A stretch of DNA of 7,417 nucleotides from an uncultured Coriobacteriaceae bacterium (lineage in GTDB: Bacteria > Actinomycetota > Coriobacteriia > Coriobacteriales > Eggerthellaceae), in contig USAB01000089.1 of assembly GCA_900552585.1 (NCBI GenBank), forward strand, positions 1-7,417. Reading direction: 5' to 3'. A program made the position numbers and the translations under genes. Shown piece after piece: positions 6,434 to 7,417 of the stretch (position 1 is the stretch's first letter; each line of letters starts with the position of its first letter). Under the pieces are notes generated by a model. That model had not been told where the DNA came from. It ran no database searches and saw only the letters and a program-made list of their open reading frames with translations.

Positions 6434-6467
6434 TTGAAGTTTCTCTACGTGAACGGGTGGTCCGGCA

Positions 6468-6854
6468 ATGAGATATGACATCAGGTACGACAAGCCGCAT
6501 CGCATGCGCCTGCGTTGTGGAAAATGGTTGTTCACCGGCGAAGAGGCTCGGGCGGTCGAAGCGCAGTTGCTGCATGTGCCCGGGGTCGGGCGCGCGGTGG
6601 TGCACGAGGACAACGGAAGCATCTTGATTGAGTACGGGGCGCTGGATGCGCGCGAACGCGTGCTGGAGGAAGTGAACGCCCTGGACCCGTTGGCGCTGCC
6701 CGTGTACGACAACCGCGACGGCCTGGACATGTCGGCCATCGCCAACGAATACCAGCTGAAGCTGCTGAAGGCCGTGGTGGGGAAGCTCTTCCGCACGTTC
6801 CTGCTTCCGCCGCCGCTGCGCATTGCCTGGACGCTGTGGCGGTCCCTGGGATAG
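6468..6854 (+). CDS. N-terminal HMA-like part of a P1B-type metal ATPase, ended by an in-frame TAG
   Basis: This frame of 128 residues starts at ATG 6468 after a weak site GGGTGG (6455-6460). It corresponds to the N-terminal region of CtpC-like heavy-metal ATPases. A degenerate HMA domain (residues about 1-75) shows RMRLRCGKWLF, RVVHED-like VVHEDNGSILIEY, and no CxxC metal site; the only Cys is C17. A linker helix QLKLLKAVVGKLFRTFLLPPPLRIAWTLWRSLG follows, as in relatives. TAG 6852-6854 then interrupts the frame, while the same frame continues with unmistakable ATPase sequence. The codon falls just before the first membrane helices. The piece is therefore either half of a split pump, an inactivated gene, or the product of a sequencing error. 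It follows the PacL-like gene in the same direction. Confidence 0.75.
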   Translation: MRYDIRYDKPHRMRLRCGKWLFTGEEARAVEAQLLHVPGVGRAVVHEDNGSILIEYGALDARERVLEEVNALDPLALPVYDNRDGLDMSAIANEYQLKLLKAVVGKLFRTFLLPPPLRIAWTLWRSLG

Positions 6855-6866
6855 CTGGGAGCCGGT

Positions 6867-7417
6867 GTGAAGGCGCTGTCCGAAGGGAAGCTGTCCGTGG
6901 AGGTGCTGGATGCCACGGCCATCGGCGTCTCACTGCTGCGCCGTTCGTTCTCCACAGCGGGCGATGTCATGTTCCTGCTGCACATCTCCGACATCCTAAT
7001 GGAGTACACGCAGGCCCGCACGCGTGTGGCGCTGCGTCAGAACCTGTCGCTGTTCGCAGAGCACGTGTGGCGCATGGAAGGCGATGCCGAGGTGGAGATC
7101 GACGCGTCGCAGATTCGCGAGGGCGACTTGCTGAAGGTCTACATGGGTTCGCTTGTTCCCGTGGACGGCGAAGTAGTATCGGGCGAAGCATCCGTGAACG
7201 AAGCGTCCATGACGGGCGAATCCGCCGCGGTGGGGAAGCGCCCGGGCTCGCGCGTGTACGCGGCCACGGTCGTGGAGTCCGGCATCATCGTGATCCGGGC
7301 CACGGCATCGGCGGGGTCTTCGCGCATCGACGATATCGTGGAGATGGTGGAGGACTCGTCCGAGACGAAGGCATCGGCGCAGTCGGCGGCCGAGCGCCTG
7401 GCAGACGGCATGGTGCC
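6867..7417 (+). pseudogene. P1B-type heavy-metal ATPase, membrane and actuator region, downstream of the in-frame stop; runs off the window
   Basis: The same frame as the upstream piece stays open from 6855 to the right edge. It reads KLSVEVLDATAIGVSLL and then VMFLLHISDILMEYTQ (first membrane hairpin of CtpC-like pumps), followed by the actuator domain EGDLLKVYMGSLVPVDGEVV and NEASMTGESAAV. The TGES phosphatase loop is at 7212-7223. DSSETKASAQSAAERLADGMV then leads to the next membrane pair. The phosphorylation motif DKTGT lies beyond the window. If translated separately, GTG 6867 is the likely start: GGGAG (6857-6861) lies five bases before it and the upstream stop only 12 bases before it. 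The pump would export or deliver a divalent metal (Zn or Mn in known CtpC proteins) using ATP. It is labelled pseudogene because one frame is cut by a stop; a working two-chain pump is the main alternative. Confidence 0.75.

Noticed and set aside
6852..6854. TAG read as pyrrolysine
   Set aside because: Pyrrolysine is known mainly in methylamine methyltransferases; no pyl gene or related signal is visible here and the site is a domain linker.
6840..6870. Frameshift as the cause of the ATPase break
   Set aside because: Codons on both sides of the TAG are in the same frame (positions divisible by three), so it is a nonsense codon, not a frameshift.
1..7417. CRISPR arrays, insertion sequences, phage genes or integration sites
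   Set aside because: No spaced repeats, transposase or integrase sequence, or terminal inverted repeats were seen. The tRNA gene is a possible integration target, but no duplicated 3' end or integrase lies nearby.

Overview
The window reads as ordinary chromosomal DNA of a GC-rich bacterium, by eye around 60% G+C. All protein genes lie on the + strand and one tRNA gene lies on the - strand. Strong G/C preference at third codon positions, a lemA/DUF2207 pair, an LctP-type lactate permease and a CtpC-like metal ATPase fit a Gram-positive actinobacterium. I favour Coriobacteriia (the Eggerthella/Slackia relatives) from protein flavour alone; this is inference, not proof.

Layout, left to right. 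(1) 1-136: the last 44 codons of a GHMP-type kinase, most like IspE. (2) 137-250: promoter region. (3) 251-1927: L-lactate permease, closed by a hairpin terminator at 2004-2043. (4) 2169-2858: LemA family membrane protein. (5) 2917-3050: tRNA-Ser(GCU) on the - strand with its own terminator and a good promoter at 3071-3099. (6) 3111-5132: secreted/membrane DUF2207 protein with a Gly-rich tail. (7) 5267-5797: shikimate kinase-like P-loop kinase with its own promoter and a strong terminator at 5828-5866. (8) 5867-7417: a metal-transport locus. It begins with AT-rich, dyad-rich regulatory DNA and continues with a small membrane-anchored protein resembling the mycobacterial PacL/DUF1490 accessory proteins. 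Next come the N-terminal HMA-like part of a P1B-type ATPase and, after an in-frame TAG, the rest of that ATPase up to its TGES motif, where the window ends.

How the genes work together. LemA and DUF2207 proteins are often neighbours, but their job is not well defined; here a tRNA gene on the opposite strand sits between them. The PacL-like protein and the P-type ATPase probably form a membrane metal-efflux (or metallation) unit. The lactate permease, the kinase-like gene and the tRNA look like independent transcription units.

The most notable points are the amber codon that splits the ATPase in frame, with a possible restart 12 bases later; the PacL-like partner; the altered shikimate pocket of the kinase; the tRNA promoter inside the leader of the DUF2207 gene; and nested inverted repeats upstream of the metal locus. 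I did not find a wholly new type of system. The metal locus is the best candidate for follow-up.
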